In this document: piece by piece, positions 9,962 to 18,291 of the stretch
Layout of the letters: every line of letters starts with the position of its first letter
Numbering within the stretch: position 1 is the first letter of the stretch
From: an uncultured Pseudoxanthomonas sp.
GTDB taxonomy: Bacteria; Pseudomonadota; Gammaproteobacteria; Xanthomonadales; Xanthomonadaceae
DNA length: 64,000 bases
Assembly (NCBI RefSeq): GCF_946886695.1
Contig: NZ_CAMPJD010000018.1
Location: 1 to 64,000 of the forward strand
Direction of reading: 5' to 3'
Program-made: the position numbers and the translations under genes
Notes under the pieces: model-generated
Databases searched by the model: none
The model's input: only the letters and a program-made list of their open reading frames with translations
Told to the model about the DNA's origin: nothing

Positions 9962-10366
9962 GTGGACACCGCCCTGCTTCTGCCGATGACGGTCCACGTC
10001 ACGCTCGCGGTATTGCTGTACGTGTTGCTGACGGTCGCGCGTGCGCCGGCAATCTGGGGCATCGGCCGGCGCGCCGACGGCGGCAATCCCTTCGCAACGA
10101 TGGAACCCCGCATCAGCGCCAACCTCTCCAACCAGTTCGAGTGGCCGCTGTTCTTCCATGTGGCCTGCGTGCTGCTGATGCTGCTCGGCACCAGCCGCAC
10201 CGCCGTCGCGCTGGCCTGGCTCTTCATCGGCGGCCGTCTGCTGCACAGTGGCGTGCAGATACTGACAGCGAACGTCCGCCTGCGCGGCCTGGTATTCACC
10301 GTGAACTTCCTGGCGGTGCTGGGGCTGTGGGGTATGTTGCTGCAGGCCGCACTCGGACGCGCATAA
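9962..10366 (+). CDS. MAPEG family membrane protein
   Basis: A 134-residue protein with four predicted membrane helices and the family pattern of the eicosanoid and glutathione metabolism group: a conserved Glu/Arg/Asn-rich loop (MEPRISANLSNQFEWPLFFH) after helix 1 and a GGRLLHS segment before helix 3. Bacterial MAPEG proteins are mostly uncharacterised; eukaryotic members conjugate or isomerise lipophilic substrates with glutathione. It uses a GTG start at 9962, one base after the previous stop. A GFA-type protein of possible glutathione adduct chemistry lies about 1 kb downstream. Confidence 0.82.
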   Translation: MDTALLLPMTVHVTLAVLLYVLLTVARAPAIWGIGRRADGGNPFATMEPRISANLSNQFEWPLFFHVACVLLMLLGTSRTAVALAWLFIGGRLLHSGVQILTANVRLRGLVFTVNFLAVLGLWGMLLQAALGRA

Positions 10367-10395
10367 TCGTCCTGACAAGGATCGGAGGGTTTCGC

Positions 10396-10629
10396 GTGCC
10401 ATTGGGCGATATTGCAGGCGACGCATTGGGTGGGGTATTCCGCTTCATCGCCAGAATCCTGTTCGAAATCGTGGTCGAGTGGCTGCTGCGGGGGACCGGT
10501 GCGATGATCCTGCGCCTCGTCCGCCCCAGGCTCGTCCCGGGCGAGACGGTGGCCACCCTGACGGGACTGGGTTTCTGGATCGCGCTGATCGCATTGGGCC
10601 TGTGGATCTACCGGCAGACGGCACCATGA
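10396..10629 (+). CDS. Small two-helix membrane protein, unknown
   Basis: A 77-residue product from a GTG start at 10396, preceded by GGAGG at 10384-10388 with good spacing. It has an amphipathic or hydrophobic segment at about residues 14-35 and a clear C-terminal membrane helix (LTGLGFWIALIALGLWIY). Its stop overlaps the ATG of the next gene (ATGA), which supports it being a real gene. I do not recognise a family; a role in the envelope is possible but unproven. Confidence 0.65.
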   Translation: MPLGDIAGDALGGVFRFIARILFEIVVEWLLRGTGAMILRLVRPRLVPGETVATLTGLGFWIALIALGLWIYRQTAP

Positions 10630-11006
10630 ACCTCTGCCCCCTGTGCTCGAACCCACTGACCCTCATCGACGTGGCGCCGTGCTTCGATTGTGGGCATTCG
10701 CCACGCGAGCTCGACGGATGCAGGCAGGAAGCGCACCGGTACTACGTCTGCCAGCTGTGGGATCGCGAGCTGGTGCTCTGCGACTTCTGTTATGCCGACT
10801 TCGGGTCCTATTTCCCCGATTACTGGGGTATGCCCGCAGGGCCGCTTCCTGACTATCCACTCGACGCAATCCGTGAACTGGACCGTCCGGGTGTCGCACA
10901 GGACATGTACTGCACGACGTGCCAGCATCGCCTGGCGTTCCTCCTTTTCCGGCATCATGCGCTGGCGAGGAATATCGGCGAATTCTCCCCAAGGGAACAT
11001 CCATGA
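10626..11006 (+). CDS. Cys-rich protein with four CXXC pairs, unknown
   Basis: A 126-residue soluble protein with four CXXC knuckles (CPLC, CFDC, CDFC and CTTC), implying two zinc sites. The first segment, MNLCPLCSNPLTLIDVAPCF, looks like a rubredoxin-like or CPCC-type Cys-rich fold; the middle is rich in Tyr, Asp and Pro. No named function can be assigned. Both ends overlap neighbours as ATGA (with the small membrane protein upstream and the YCII gene downstream), so it is translated as part of a tightly coupled run. Confidence 0.7.
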   Translation: MNLCPLCSNPLTLIDVAPCFDCGHSPRELDGCRQEAHRYYVCQLWDRELVLCDFCYADFGSYFPDYWGMPAGPLPDYPLDAIRELDRPGVAQDMYCTTCQHRLAFLLFRHHALARNIGEFSPREHP

Positions 11007-11395
11007 CCTCCGACTACCTCCTCATCTCCCGTGGCCAGTGGGACGAAACCGCATCGAAAGAAGACGTGCAGGATGCCATCGACCGCTTCTACGCGTGGTA
11101 TGAGCGTGGCGTGGCGGAGGGCATGCTCAAGCCCGGCAGCCGGCTGGAAAACCGCGGCAAACTGATATCGCGTGACGGGATCACCGACGGGCCGTTCGCT
11201 GAGGCGAAAGAACTCGTGGGCGGCTACTGGTTCATCGTCGCCGACTCGCTGGACGCCGCCGCACGGATCGCCGCCGGGAATCCCTGCCTGCCTTACGGTC
11301 TGACGCTGGAGATCCGGCCGCTGGAAGCCGCACGTGCCCGCGCGCAGGATGTGACCAACGAGACGCCCCCGGCCTGGCGTCCAGACGAAGGCTGA
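11003..11395 (+). CDS. YCII-related domain protein
   Basis: A 130-residue protein of the YCII-like fold (dimeric alpha-beta barrel). MTSDYLLISRGQWDE starts the protein, and the segment VDGPFAEAKE-like (here ITDGPFAEAKELVGGYWFI) is the hallmark of the family, which is often found near ECF sigma factors or as part of unknown enzymes. No sigma factor is present here. Start at 11003 overlaps the stop of the Cys-rich gene. The active-site assignment and substrate are unknown. Confidence 0.82.
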   Translation: MTSDYLLISRGQWDETASKEDVQDAIDRFYAWYERGVAEGMLKPGSRLENRGKLISRDGITDGPFAEAKELVGGYWFIVADSLDAAARIAAGNPCLPYGLTLEIRPLEAARARAQDVTNETPPAWRPDEG

Positions 11396-11404
11396 TCCAC
11401 GCCC

Positions 11405-11836
11405 ATGACCGCGGCACATCCCACGCTTGAAGGCGGCTGCCATTGCGGCGCGATCGCCCTCGTCTTCTCCACCGCCCTGACACCGGAGACGACATCGCCG
11501 CGCGCGTGCGATTGCAGCTTCTGCCGGGCGCACGGCGCCGCATGGATATCCGATCCCGCCGGCCAGCTGGTCATCCGCGCACAGGTGGATCGCCTTCGCC
11601 GGTACCGACAAGGCTCCTTGGCTGCGCAGTTCCTGCTGTGTGGCGAGTGCGGCGTGCTGGTGGGCGTGCTGCATGAAGACGGTGAACGCGGGTATGCCGC
11701 CATCAACGCCGCCTGCCTGGAGGCACGCGACGCGTTCGCCGCATCCGTGCCCGCATCACCGCGGACCTTGTCTGCGGACGAGAAAACGACCCGCTGGCGC
11801 CAGCTCTGGGTTGGCGATGTTCGGCTGGTCATCTGA
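11405..11836 (+). CDS. GFA family (glutathione-dependent formaldehyde-activating-like) zinc protein
   Basis: A 143-residue protein with the GFA zinc pattern: GGCHCGAI near the N-terminus, CDCSFCRAHG, and CGECG later. Founding members accelerate the glutathione-formaldehyde adduct, but most family members have unproven chemistry. Ten bases separate it from the YCII gene, and it ends the plus-strand run that began at 9628. Together with the MAPEG protein it hints at glutathione or electrophile handling, which is inference only. Confidence 0.85.
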   Translation: MTAAHPTLEGGCHCGAIALVFSTALTPETTSPRACDCSFCRAHGAAWISDPAGQLVIRAQVDRLRRYRQGSLAAQFLLCGECGVLVGVLHEDGERGYAAINAACLEARDAFAASVPASPRTLSADEKTTRWRQLWVGDVRLVI

Positions 11837-11896
11837 GTCCAGGGAGGCCGTCCGCTCAGCAGCGTCGCGGATTCGGTACGCTTGCGTAGCCGCCGA

Positions 11897-12862
11897 CTAA
11901 CGCTGGGGCGCTAACGAATACGCGCCGTCATTGAATGTCATCGGAAGGTAGGCATACGCGCGTCGATCGTCCGCAGCCGGGGTGTAAGGCCGTGTCCGCA
12001 CTCCGCGCGCTTGCGCTTCCAGCCCACGCGCGCCAGCGGGATTCGGCAGCGCCTCGATCATCCACACGCCTTCGGCTCGGCCGCCTGCAGGACTGCCGCG
12101 GTAGAGGAAGTAGCCCAGCGACGGGCCGATGGGAATCCGCACGTCCCCGCCCATGATCTTCGTCCGCTGCGCCTCGGTCGCAATCTGCAAGTGCGGACGG
12201 CCCTCGCCCTCACTGCCGCCGGGTGACTGTTCGTCCAGCGCGGTGAAGAGCATGCGGTCGAGTTGCGGCCCGTGCGTGCGCGCCAGTTCGTCGAACCAGG
12301 TGCGGCCCAGCGATTCGGCATCGCGCGCCGGCGCCATCGCCTTGTAGCAGCGGTCGAGCAGATAGGCGTGGTACGCGGTATGGCGGAACGGAATGTCGAT
12401 GGTGTTGTCGTGCGGCCGCGGACCGCGCGTGCGCTTTTCCAACTCCCGGTCAAGCACCACCCATGCCTGCCCCCACTGCATGGCGGGCTTGGCATTGCCG
12501 GCGGCAAGTTCCAGCTCCGCCAGCGAGGCCAGCGCCACCAGTGGACAGCGGGACGAGGCCACGCACTTTTCCAGCCAGAATCGCGCGGTCTCCACGTCGC
12601 GCTCGACGCGCCTCGCCGGGTGGTCCATGCCGTGCCGGTACAGCGCCCCCAGATAGAACGCCGCGTACCCGTCGCCCGCCTGCGCGCTGGCAACGAGTTG
12701 CTGCATCGCGCGGTCGCGTGTCGCGGGCGGGGCGTCGCGGTCGAACAGGGCTTCCACGGCTTCTGGCCCGATGCCGGTTGGCGAGGGCGGCAACGGAGCG
12801 GCCTGCGCCAAGGCAGCCCACATAGAGGCCGCGAAGACAACGATTCCCTTCCGGATGCGCAT
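11897..12862 (-). CDS. Secreted Sel1-like repeat protein, unknown
   Basis: About 321 residues from the ATG at 12862 (MRIRKGIVVFAASMWAALAQA), which gives a classic signal peptide ending in AQA; the upstream ATG at 12886 adds eight polar residues and is less likely. Residues 40-150 have helix-pair spacing and the AAFYLGALYRHGMD motif of Sel1/TPR-like repeats. The C-terminal half is not recognised. Probably periplasmic. It faces the GFA gene convergently, with a 60-base gap, and pepP lies upstream on the same strand at 84 bases. Confidence 0.75.
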   Translation of the reverse strand: MRIRKGIVVFAASMWAALAQAAPLPPSPTGIGPEAVEALFDRDAPPATRDRAMQQLVASAQAGDGYAAFYLGALYRHGMDHPARRVERDVETARFWLEKCVASSRCPLVALASLAELELAAGNAKPAMQWGQAWVVLDRELEKRTRGPRPHDNTIDIPFRHTAYHAYLLDRCYKAMAPARDAESLGRTWFDELARTHGPQLDRMLFTALDEQSPGGSEGEGRPHLQIATEAQRTKIMGGDVRIPIGPSLGYFLYRGSPAGGRAEGVWMIEALPNPAGARGLEAQARGVRTRPYTPAADDRRAYAYLPMTFNDGAYSLAPQR

Positions 12863-12946
12863 GCGAGTCCTCCCTGAGGACGGCAACGCTAGCGTGCAGA
12901 TGCCTGCCGGGCAAGTCGTCCGCAGAACCGTGGGGTGGGGTATCCC

Positions 12947-14269
12947 TCACCCCGCCATCGCCGCCTCGATCTCATCGGCACTGCGTGCCAGCGCGTCGGT
13001 CAGCACGACGGGCTCGCCATCGGTGACCAGTACGTCGTCCTCGGTGCGGATGCCGATGCCGCGCCACTTCGGGTCGACGGTCTCGTCATCGTGGCCGACG
13101 TACAGGCCGGGCTCAATGGTGAACACCATGCCCGGCTCCAGCAGGCGCGATTCGCCATCGATGCGGTAATCGCCCACGTCGTGCACGTCCAGCCCCAGCC
13201 AGTGGCCGGTCTTGTGGCGGTAGAAGCGTCGGTAGCTGCCTTCGGCGAGATTCTTTTCCAGCTTGCCTTTCAGCAGGCCCAGCCTGAGCAGGCCTTCGGT
13301 GAGGGTTTCCACGGCCGCGACGTGCCCGGCCTCATAGGGCACGCCGACGCGGGCGCACGACAACGCGGCGCGCTGGGCGTCGCCGACCAGGTCGTGCAGC
13401 GCGCGTTGCGCGGCGGTGAAGCGGCCGTTGACCGGAAAGGTGCGGGTGATGTCGGCGGCGTAGCCGCGGTATTCGGCGCCGGCATCGATCAGCACCAGTT
13501 CGCCATCGCGCGCCTGTGCGGCATTGGCGCGGTAATGCAGCACGCACGCATTGCGGCCGGCGCCCACGATGCTGTTGTAGGCCGGCCACGCGTCGTGGGC
13601 GCGGAACACGCGCTCCACGTCGGCCTGCAGTTCGTACTCGCGGATGCCGGGTTTCGCGGCGCGATAGGCAGCCTGGTGCGCCAGCACGCTGATGTCGGCG
13701 GCGCGCTGCATCAGCTTGATTTCTTCCTTGGACTTGAACAGCCGCAGGTCGTGCAGCAGATGGCCGAGTTCGAGGAATTCGTGCGGGGGCTGCGCGCCCT
13801 GCTTGACGTGCGCGCGCACGTGGCGCACCCAACCGATCAGCTTGAGGTCGAAATCGGCATCGCGGCCGAAGTGGTAGTAGACGCGCGAGCGCCCTTCCAG
13901 CAGGCCGGGCAGGATCTCGTCGAGGTCGTCGATGGGATAGGCATCGTCCATGCCGTAGTCGTTGACCGCGCCCTCCTGGCCGGCGCGCGGGCCATCCCAG
14001 CCTTCGCGCTCGGGGTCGCGTTCACGGCAGAACAGGATGGCTTCGCCGTGCTTGCGGCCCGGCACCAGCACCAGCACGGCATCCGGCTCGGGAAACCCGC
14101 ACAGGTACCAGAAGTCCGAATCCTGCCGGTACGGATAGTGCGTGTCGTGGCTGCGGACGCGCTCCGGCGCGGCGGGCAGGACGAGGATGGCGTCGTTGCC
14201 GGCCAGCCGCATCAACTGCCTGCGGCGGCGGGCGAACTCGGCCGCGCTGATCCCGGCCAGTGCCTTCAT
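12947..14269 (-). CDS. pepP: Xaa-Pro aminopeptidase P
   Basis: M24B metallopeptidase removing an N-terminal residue followed by Pro. The start at 14269 gives MKALAGISAAEFARRRRQLM, as in the gammaproteobacterial family; a farther ATG at 14308 lies inside ygfB. Conserved metal-site motifs are LIDAGAEYRGYAADITRTF, TGHWLGLDVHD, FTIEPGLYV and GIRTEDDV. About 440 residues, normal. The ATG shares one base with the ygfB stop (TGATG), so pepP is translationally coupled to ygfB, the order found in E. coli (ygfB-pepP). Confidence 0.95.
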   Translation of the reverse strand: MKALAGISAAEFARRRRQLMRLAGNDAILVLPAAPERVRSHDTHYPYRQDSDFWYLCGFPEPDAVLVLVPGRKHGEAILFCRERDPEREGWDGPRAGQEGAVNDYGMDDAYPIDDLDEILPGLLEGRSRVYYHFGRDADFDLKLIGWVRHVRAHVKQGAQPPHEFLELGHLLHDLRLFKSKEEIKLMQRAADISVLAHQAAYRAAKPGIREYELQADVERVFRAHDAWPAYNSIVGAGRNACVLHYRANAAQARDGELVLIDAGAEYRGYAADITRTFPVNGRFTAAQRALHDLVGDAQRAALSCARVGVPYEAGHVAAVETLTEGLLRLGLLKGKLEKNLAEGSYRRFYRHKTGHWLGLDVHDVGDYRIDGESRLLEPGMVFTIEPGLYVGHDDETVDPKWRGIGIRTEDDVLVTDGEPVVLTDALARSADEIEAAMAG

Positions 14270-14811
14270 CAGTTCAGGCTCCGGCGATGCCGGGGCCCGA
14301 GCACGCAATCGCCATGCAGCAACAGGACGGCGACGCGGACGAACTCTTCCAGTTCGGCCAGGGCGTCTTCATCTTCATCATCGTCACTGCTTTCGGCCGA
14401 CGCCTGGGCCAGCCGCGCGAGGTCCTGCAGCGCTTCCTGTCCTTCCTCGGACAGGGGCGGCGACGCGCCCGTCGCCAGCCCGAACGCGCCCAGGAAACCC
14501 TGGCACCACGAGAACAGCGCTTCGGCACGCTCGTCCAGCGGACGGTCGGCGGCCGGCAACAGCAGGTCGAAGGCGAAGCTGCGGTCTTCGAGCTGCGCCA
14601 CGGCGGTCTGTCGCAGCTGGTCCAGGGCACTGCCGGCAGCCGGGGCGGGCAGTTGATCGTCGGCCAGCGCACGGGCCAGCCAGGTGCCATCGGCAGCGCC
14701 GCCACCGGCCAGCCAGCCGCACAGCGCGCCATGCAGCTCCGACGCGTCCATGGCCAGTCCCAACTGGCGGGAAGCGGCGGTCACGTCGGCGATATCGGGA
14801 AGGTCGGGCAT
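14269..14811 (-). CDS. ygfB: UPF0149 (YgfB) family protein
   Basis: A 180-residue acidic protein of the UPF0149/YgfB family. The start at 14811 gives MPDLPDIADVTAASRQLG; longer frames exist upstream but encode Arg/Cys-rich sequence unlike the family. The hallmarks SELHGALCGWLAGGG near the N-terminus and WCQGFLGAFGLA in the second half are present, followed by an acidic DDDEDED tract. YgfB proteins are linked to pepP operons and to regulation of AmpDh3 in Pseudomonas. It is the first gene of the ygfB-pepP operon and diverges from the GGDEF-EAL gene. Confidence 0.93.
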   Translation of the reverse strand: MPDLPDIADVTAASRQLGLAMDASELHGALCGWLAGGGAADGTWLARALADDQLPAPAAGSALDQLRQTAVAQLEDRSFAFDLLLPAADRPLDERAEALFSWCQGFLGAFGLATGASPPLSEEGQEALQDLARLAQASAESSDDDEDEDALAELEEFVRVAVLLLHGDCVLGPRHRRSLN

Positions 14812-14948
14812 AGAAGAACGCAATCCGCCAAGGGTTTCGGACAACCTCGCAAGTGTAGCAACGAAATCCCGCGCGCCGACTTGTTGTGCGTGTGTACGCA
14901 TGCCTACACTCCAGCATCGCTCAGGCTCTGCACGGTCCGTCCACCCGC

Positions 14949-17210
14949 ATGCACGCCCCCTCTGTCGTCGCACTCCTCGCAACGGCGTCCCCGCTGTCGT
15001 CCCGGGTGCCGGTCATGCTGCTTGCCGGCGTGGTGCTGGCGGGCGTGGTGGTGATCGGCACGCGCCGCTGGTGGCAGGCCTGGCTGGCGGCCCGGCAGCT
15101 GCCGCAGGAACCCTTGCGCAGCGAATCCCTGCGCAACCGCGACGAACGCCTGAAGCTGGCGCTGTGGGCGTCCGGCGAACAGTTCTGGGACTACGATCTG
15201 GTGCAGCGCAGGCTGTACCGGATGCGCGCCGACGAGACCGCCGTGCAGACGGGCGACATCACCGTGCTCACGCGACAGGGTGAAGTACCGACCATCCACG
15301 AAGAAGACCTGCCATTGGTGATGGAGCGTCTGCGCCTGCACCTGCAGGGCAAGTCGCCGATCTTCACGTCCGAGCACCGCATGGACATGCATGGCAACGG
15401 GACGTGGGTATGGGTGCGCGCCCGCGGCCGGGTGGTCGATCGCGACAACGAGGGCCAGCCGATCCGCATCGCCGGCACCGCGCGCGACATCACCGCCAGC
15501 CGGAATGCCGAATACGAGCACCGCATCGCTGGCGAGGTGATGCGCAGCATGAACGAGGCCGTCGCGGTGCTGGACTGGGCGCACCAGTTCATCACCATCA
15601 ACCCGGCGTTCACCCGCATCACCGGCTACGCCGAGGAAGAAATCATCGGCCAGCCGATGACCATGCTGGACAGCGACCAGCACGAGGACGCGTTCTTCGA
15701 ACGGATGAACCGCGAGCTGCGGCTCACCGGGCGCTGGTCCGGGGAGATCTGGAAGGTGCGCAAGGACGGCGAGGAGATCCTCTGCCGCATCGAGACCAAC
15801 GTGGTTCCCGACGCCAGCGGCGAGCGCCCGCTGTACGTGCAGGTGCTGACCGACATCACCGAGCAGAAGCGGGCCGAGCAGGAACTGCGCTACCTGGCCA
15901 ACTACGACACGCTGACCAGCCTGCCGAACCGGTCGCTGCTGTCCGAGCGCCTGTCGCGCGCCATCGTGCGTGCCCGTCGCGAGCACGGGCACGTGGCGGT
16001 GCTGTTCATCGACCTGGACCGGTTCAAGGACATCAACGACTCGCTGGGCCACGCCACCGGCGACCGCATCCTGCGCGCCGCCGCCGCGCGCGTGCAGCAG
16101 ACGGTGGGCACCCAGCACACGGTGGCGCGCCTGAGCGGCGACGAGTTCACCGTGGTGCTGGAAGACATCAACGGCATGCCCGACGCCGAAGCCGTGGCGC
16201 AGCGCATCATCCAGGCCTTCCGTGCCCCGCTGAATTTCGGCGAACGGCTGGAACTGGCGGTCTCGCCTTCGATCGGCATCAGCCTATATCCCGAACATGC
16301 GCAGGTGCCGACCGAGCTGCTGAAGCATGCCGATACCGCCATGTACCAGGCCAAGGCGATGGGCCGGCACACGTACGAGATGTACTCCGAGTCGATGGAC
16401 GAGAAGAACCGGCACCGCGCGATCCTCGCCAGCGCACTGCGCCGCGCGATCGACCGCAACGAGTTGTCGCTGGTGTTCCAACCGCGGCTGTCGATCTCGC
16501 GCCAGCGCATCACCGGCGTGGAGGCGCTGCTGCGCTGGGACAGCAAGGAATTCGGCATGGTCTCGCCGGCACAGTTCATTCCCCTGGCCGAAGAATCCGG
16601 GATGATCCTGGAGATCGGCGCCTGGGCGTTGCGGGAAGCCTGCCTGACCCTGCGCAACTGGCGCGACGAAGGCATGGAAGAACTTTCGATGGCGGTGAAC
16701 GTGTCCGCCACCCAGCTCCAGCGCGGCGACCTGCAGACGGTGGTGGCGCGCACCCTGCAGGAGACGGGCGTTCCCGCCGGCAGGCTGGAGCTCGAGCTGA
16801 CAGAAAGCGTGGTGATGGCCAGCCCCGAACAGAACGCGGACACGCTGCGCGCCTGCCGCCGGCTGGGCATTTCGCTGGCGATCGATGATTTCGGCACCGG
16901 CTACTCGTCGCTGGCGTACCTGAAGCGCCTGCCGTTGACGACGCTCAAGATCGACCGCGAGTTCATCAGCGACCTCACCCACGATACCGACGACGAAGCG
17001 ATCACCAGCACCATCATCACCATGGGACAGTCGCTGGCGCTGAAGGTGGTGGCCGAGGGCGTGGAAACCTGGGACCAGTACGAGTTCCTGCGCAACCATG
17101 GCTGCGACGAAGTCCAGGGCCACTGGGTCTCCCAGGCGCTGAGCCCGGACCAGTGCCTGCGCTTCATCCGCGAGTACTACCCCGGCTCGGGCATGCGCGT
17201 CGCTTCCTGA
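14949..17210 (+). CDS. PAS-GGDEF-EAL cyclic-di-GMP signalling protein
   Basis: About 753-residue protein: a short N-terminal hydrophobic helix (VMLLAGVVLAGVVVIG), two PAS domains (roughly 60-190 and 195-305), a GGDEF domain and a C-terminal EAL domain. The GGDEF signature reads SGDEF and no RXXD inhibitory site precedes it, so cyclase activity is uncertain; SGDEF variants can be active. The EAL domain keeps EALLRW, NVSATQL, ELTES, DDFGTGYSSL, TLKID and AEGVET, so phosphodiesterase activity is likely. I chose the ATG at 14949 (MHAPSVV) over a GTG at 14886. It diverges from ygfB. Confidence 0.9.
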   Translation: MHAPSVVALLATASPLSSRVPVMLLAGVVLAGVVVIGTRRWWQAWLAARQLPQEPLRSESLRNRDERLKLALWASGEQFWDYDLVQRRLYRMRADETAVQTGDITVLTRQGEVPTIHEEDLPLVMERLRLHLQGKSPIFTSEHRMDMHGNGTWVWVRARGRVVDRDNEGQPIRIAGTARDITASRNAEYEHRIAGEVMRSMNEAVAVLDWAHQFITINPAFTRITGYAEEEIIGQPMTMLDSDQHEDAFFERMNRELRLTGRWSGEIWKVRKDGEEILCRIETNVVPDASGERPLYVQVLTDITEQKRAEQELRYLANYDTLTSLPNRSLLSERLSRAIVRARREHGHVAVLFIDLDRFKDINDSLGHATGDRILRAAAARVQQTVGTQHTVARLSGDEFTVVLEDINGMPDAEAVAQRIIQAFRAPLNFGERLELAVSPSIGISLYPEHAQVPTELLKHADTAMYQAKAMGRHTYEMYSESMDEKNRHRAILASALRRAIDRNELSLVFQPRLSISRQRITGVEALLRWDSKEFGMVSPAQFIPLAEESGMILEIGAWALREACLTLRNWRDEGMEELSMAVNVSATQLQRGDLQTVVARTLQETGVPAGRLELELTESVVMASPEQNADTLRACRRLGISLAIDDFGTGYSSLAYLKRLPLTTLKIDREFISDLTHDTDDEAITSTIITMGQSLALKVVAEGVETWDQYEFLRNHGCDEVQGHWVSQALSPDQCLRFIREYYPGSGMRVAS

Positions 17211-17218
17211 ATTCCCTT

Positions 17219-17277
17219 CCGGGAGCGACGTCAGTCGTGACCCGGCGCCCGGTATCGCGACTGGCGTCGCTCCTGCA
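17219..17277. repeat. REP-type palindrome (CGACGTSAGTCGCGACC family)
   Basis: Inverted arms GGGAGCGACGTCAGTCGTGA and TCGCGACTGGCGTCGCTCCT follow the GGDEF-EAL stop and precede the zapB-like gene. They belong to the main repeat family of this window with a few mismatches, and may act as a transcript-ending hairpin. Confidence 0.7.
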
Positions 17278-17327
17278 ACCCCGGCCGCCCTTGACCGCTC
17301 GCCAAGCGCATGCCTAATGTGCCTGCC

Positions 17328-17549
17328 ATGGACAACGCCGACCTGCTCGACCAGCTTCGCGCGCTCAGCACGCGCATCCAGGACCTGGCGGACCGCTGCC
17401 AACGCCTGGCGGACGAGAACCGCAGCCTGCGCCAGCAGCAGGAACAGTTGGTCGGCGAACGCTCGCAGTTGCTGGCCAAGAACGAACAGGCGCGTTCGCG
17501 GGTGGAAGCGATGATCAGCCGCCTGAAATCCCTGGAGCAGCACACGTGA
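17328..17549 (+). CDS. TIGR02449 / ZapB-like coiled-coil protein
   Basis: A 73-residue protein starting MDNADLLDQLRALSTRIQDL, almost entirely coiled coil rich in Leu, Arg, Gln and Glu. This matches the small TIGR02449 proteins that precede zapA in gammaproteobacteria and resemble the division factor ZapB. An upstream ATG at 17310 adds six residues; the inner start is preferred because the coiled coil begins there. Its stop overlaps the zapA GTG start (GTGA), supporting a joint role in Z-ring assembly, which is inference by position. Confidence 0.85.
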   Translation: MDNADLLDQLRALSTRIQDLADRCQRLADENRSLRQQQEQLVGERSQLLAKNEQARSRVEAMISRLKSLEQHT

Positions 17550-17842
17550 GCGCCAACGAACCGGTCAGCGTCCACCTCCTCGACCGCGAGTACACCGTCG
17601 GTGTCGCGCCCGATGAACGTTCCAGCCTGATGGCGGCCGCCAAGCTGCTCGACAGCCGCATGCGCGAAGTTCGCGGCAGCAACCGCATGGCCGCGGTCGA
17701 CCGCATCGCCGTGCTGGCCGCGCTGAACCTGGCACACGAATTGCAGCAGTTGCGCGATGAACAGCACGCACGCAACCGCGATGTCGAACGCACGCTGCAG
17801 GACCTGCACCGCAAGCTCGACGGCGTGCTGGGCACGCCGTAA
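17546..17842 (+). CDS. zapA: Cell division protein ZapA
   Basis: A 98-residue protein with a GTG start overlapping the previous stop. ZapA binds FtsZ and bundles protofilaments at midcell. The N-terminal beta domain (EPVSVHLLDREYTVGVAPDE) and the LMAAAKLLDSRMREVR helix match the family, and the C-terminal half forms the tetramerising coiled coil (LNLAHELQQLRDEQ). Normal length. The position directly before the 6S RNA gene and ygfA is the conserved gammaproteobacterial arrangement. Confidence 0.95.
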   Translation: MSANEPVSVHLLDREYTVGVAPDERSSLMAAAKLLDSRMREVRGSNRMAAVDRIAVLAALNLAHELQQLRDEQHARNRDVERTLQDLHRKLDGVLGTP

Positions 17843-17913
17843 CAGCGTGTGCATGTCGCCGACCGCGCACTGAATCGGCCGACGAACGGGCTAGGCAAAA
17901 AGTCTTCAATCGC

Positions 17914-17919
17914 TATACT
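17914..17919 (+). promoter_or_regulatory. -10 box of 6S RNA promoter
   Basis: TATACT lies seven bases before the predicted 5' end of 6S RNA. The -35 region is not obvious; a G/A-rich stretch around 17890-17897 is at about the right distance. Confidence 0.6.
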
Positions 17920-17925
17920 GGCCCG

Positions 17926-18112
17926 GCGTCCTCTGCTGTACTCGACAGTGAGCGCAAACATTCGCCTTGTCCCTTAATTACGACCACGGGATGGTGACGG
18001 TTACCGGGAGTGCAGGTCTGCCTCGCAGCGGAAAGCCCGATGGTTGCCCAACCTTCCCACTTGAACCCCGGGTTCAAGGTCGTTTCGCGAACATCGTGCA
18101 TGGCGGAGGACG
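17926..18112 (+). ncRNA. ssrS: 6S RNA
   Basis: 6S RNA binds sigma-70 RNA polymerase in stationary phase and mimics an open promoter. Four lines of evidence agree. The ends pair: CGTCCTCTGC at 17927-17936 with GCGGAGGACG at 18103-18112, ten pairs with one G-U. The 3' arm contains the dyad TTGAACCCCGGGTTCAA at 18061-18077, matching the E. coli 6S segment TTGAACCAAGGGTTCAA. The length is about 187, like E. coli (184). The location between zapA and ygfA is the conserved one. A TATACT box precedes it and a T run (18115-18119) follows. Exact ends need mapping. Confidence 0.92.
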
Positions 18113-18120
18113 TATTTTTC

Positions 18121-18250
18121 CCGCGGCAGCGGCATCAGCCGCGACCCGGCCGGTCCTGTTGCACCCGCCCTTGAGCGGGATGACTTCGAAACGAAGCCGA
18201 TTGCACTAGGGATCCGACGCCCAGGGCCGTGACTGACGCCGCTCCCGCGG
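18121..18250. repeat. Degenerate REP-type palindrome pair after 6S RNA
   Basis: Arms CCGCGGCAGCGGCATCAGCC and GACTGACGCCGCTCCCGCGG bracket about 80 bases, between 6S RNA and ygfA. Matches to the main repeat family are partial. With 6S RNA it fills the 449-base gap between zapA and ygfA; I see no protein gene there. Confidence 0.55.
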
Positions 18251-18291
18251 ATCCACCGGCAACGCCGGTGCGCATGCCGTAAAATTCGCGC

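Noticed and set aside
10396..11006. Toxin-antitoxin pair among the small genes
   Set aside because: The two-helix and four-CXXC proteins overlap like a toxin-antitoxin pair, but no known toxin fold or antitoxin DNA-binding motif is present.
12935..14656. Plus-strand frame opposite pepP and ygfB
   Set aside because: Complementary to genes with confirmed metal-site and UPF0149 motifs; no independent motif.
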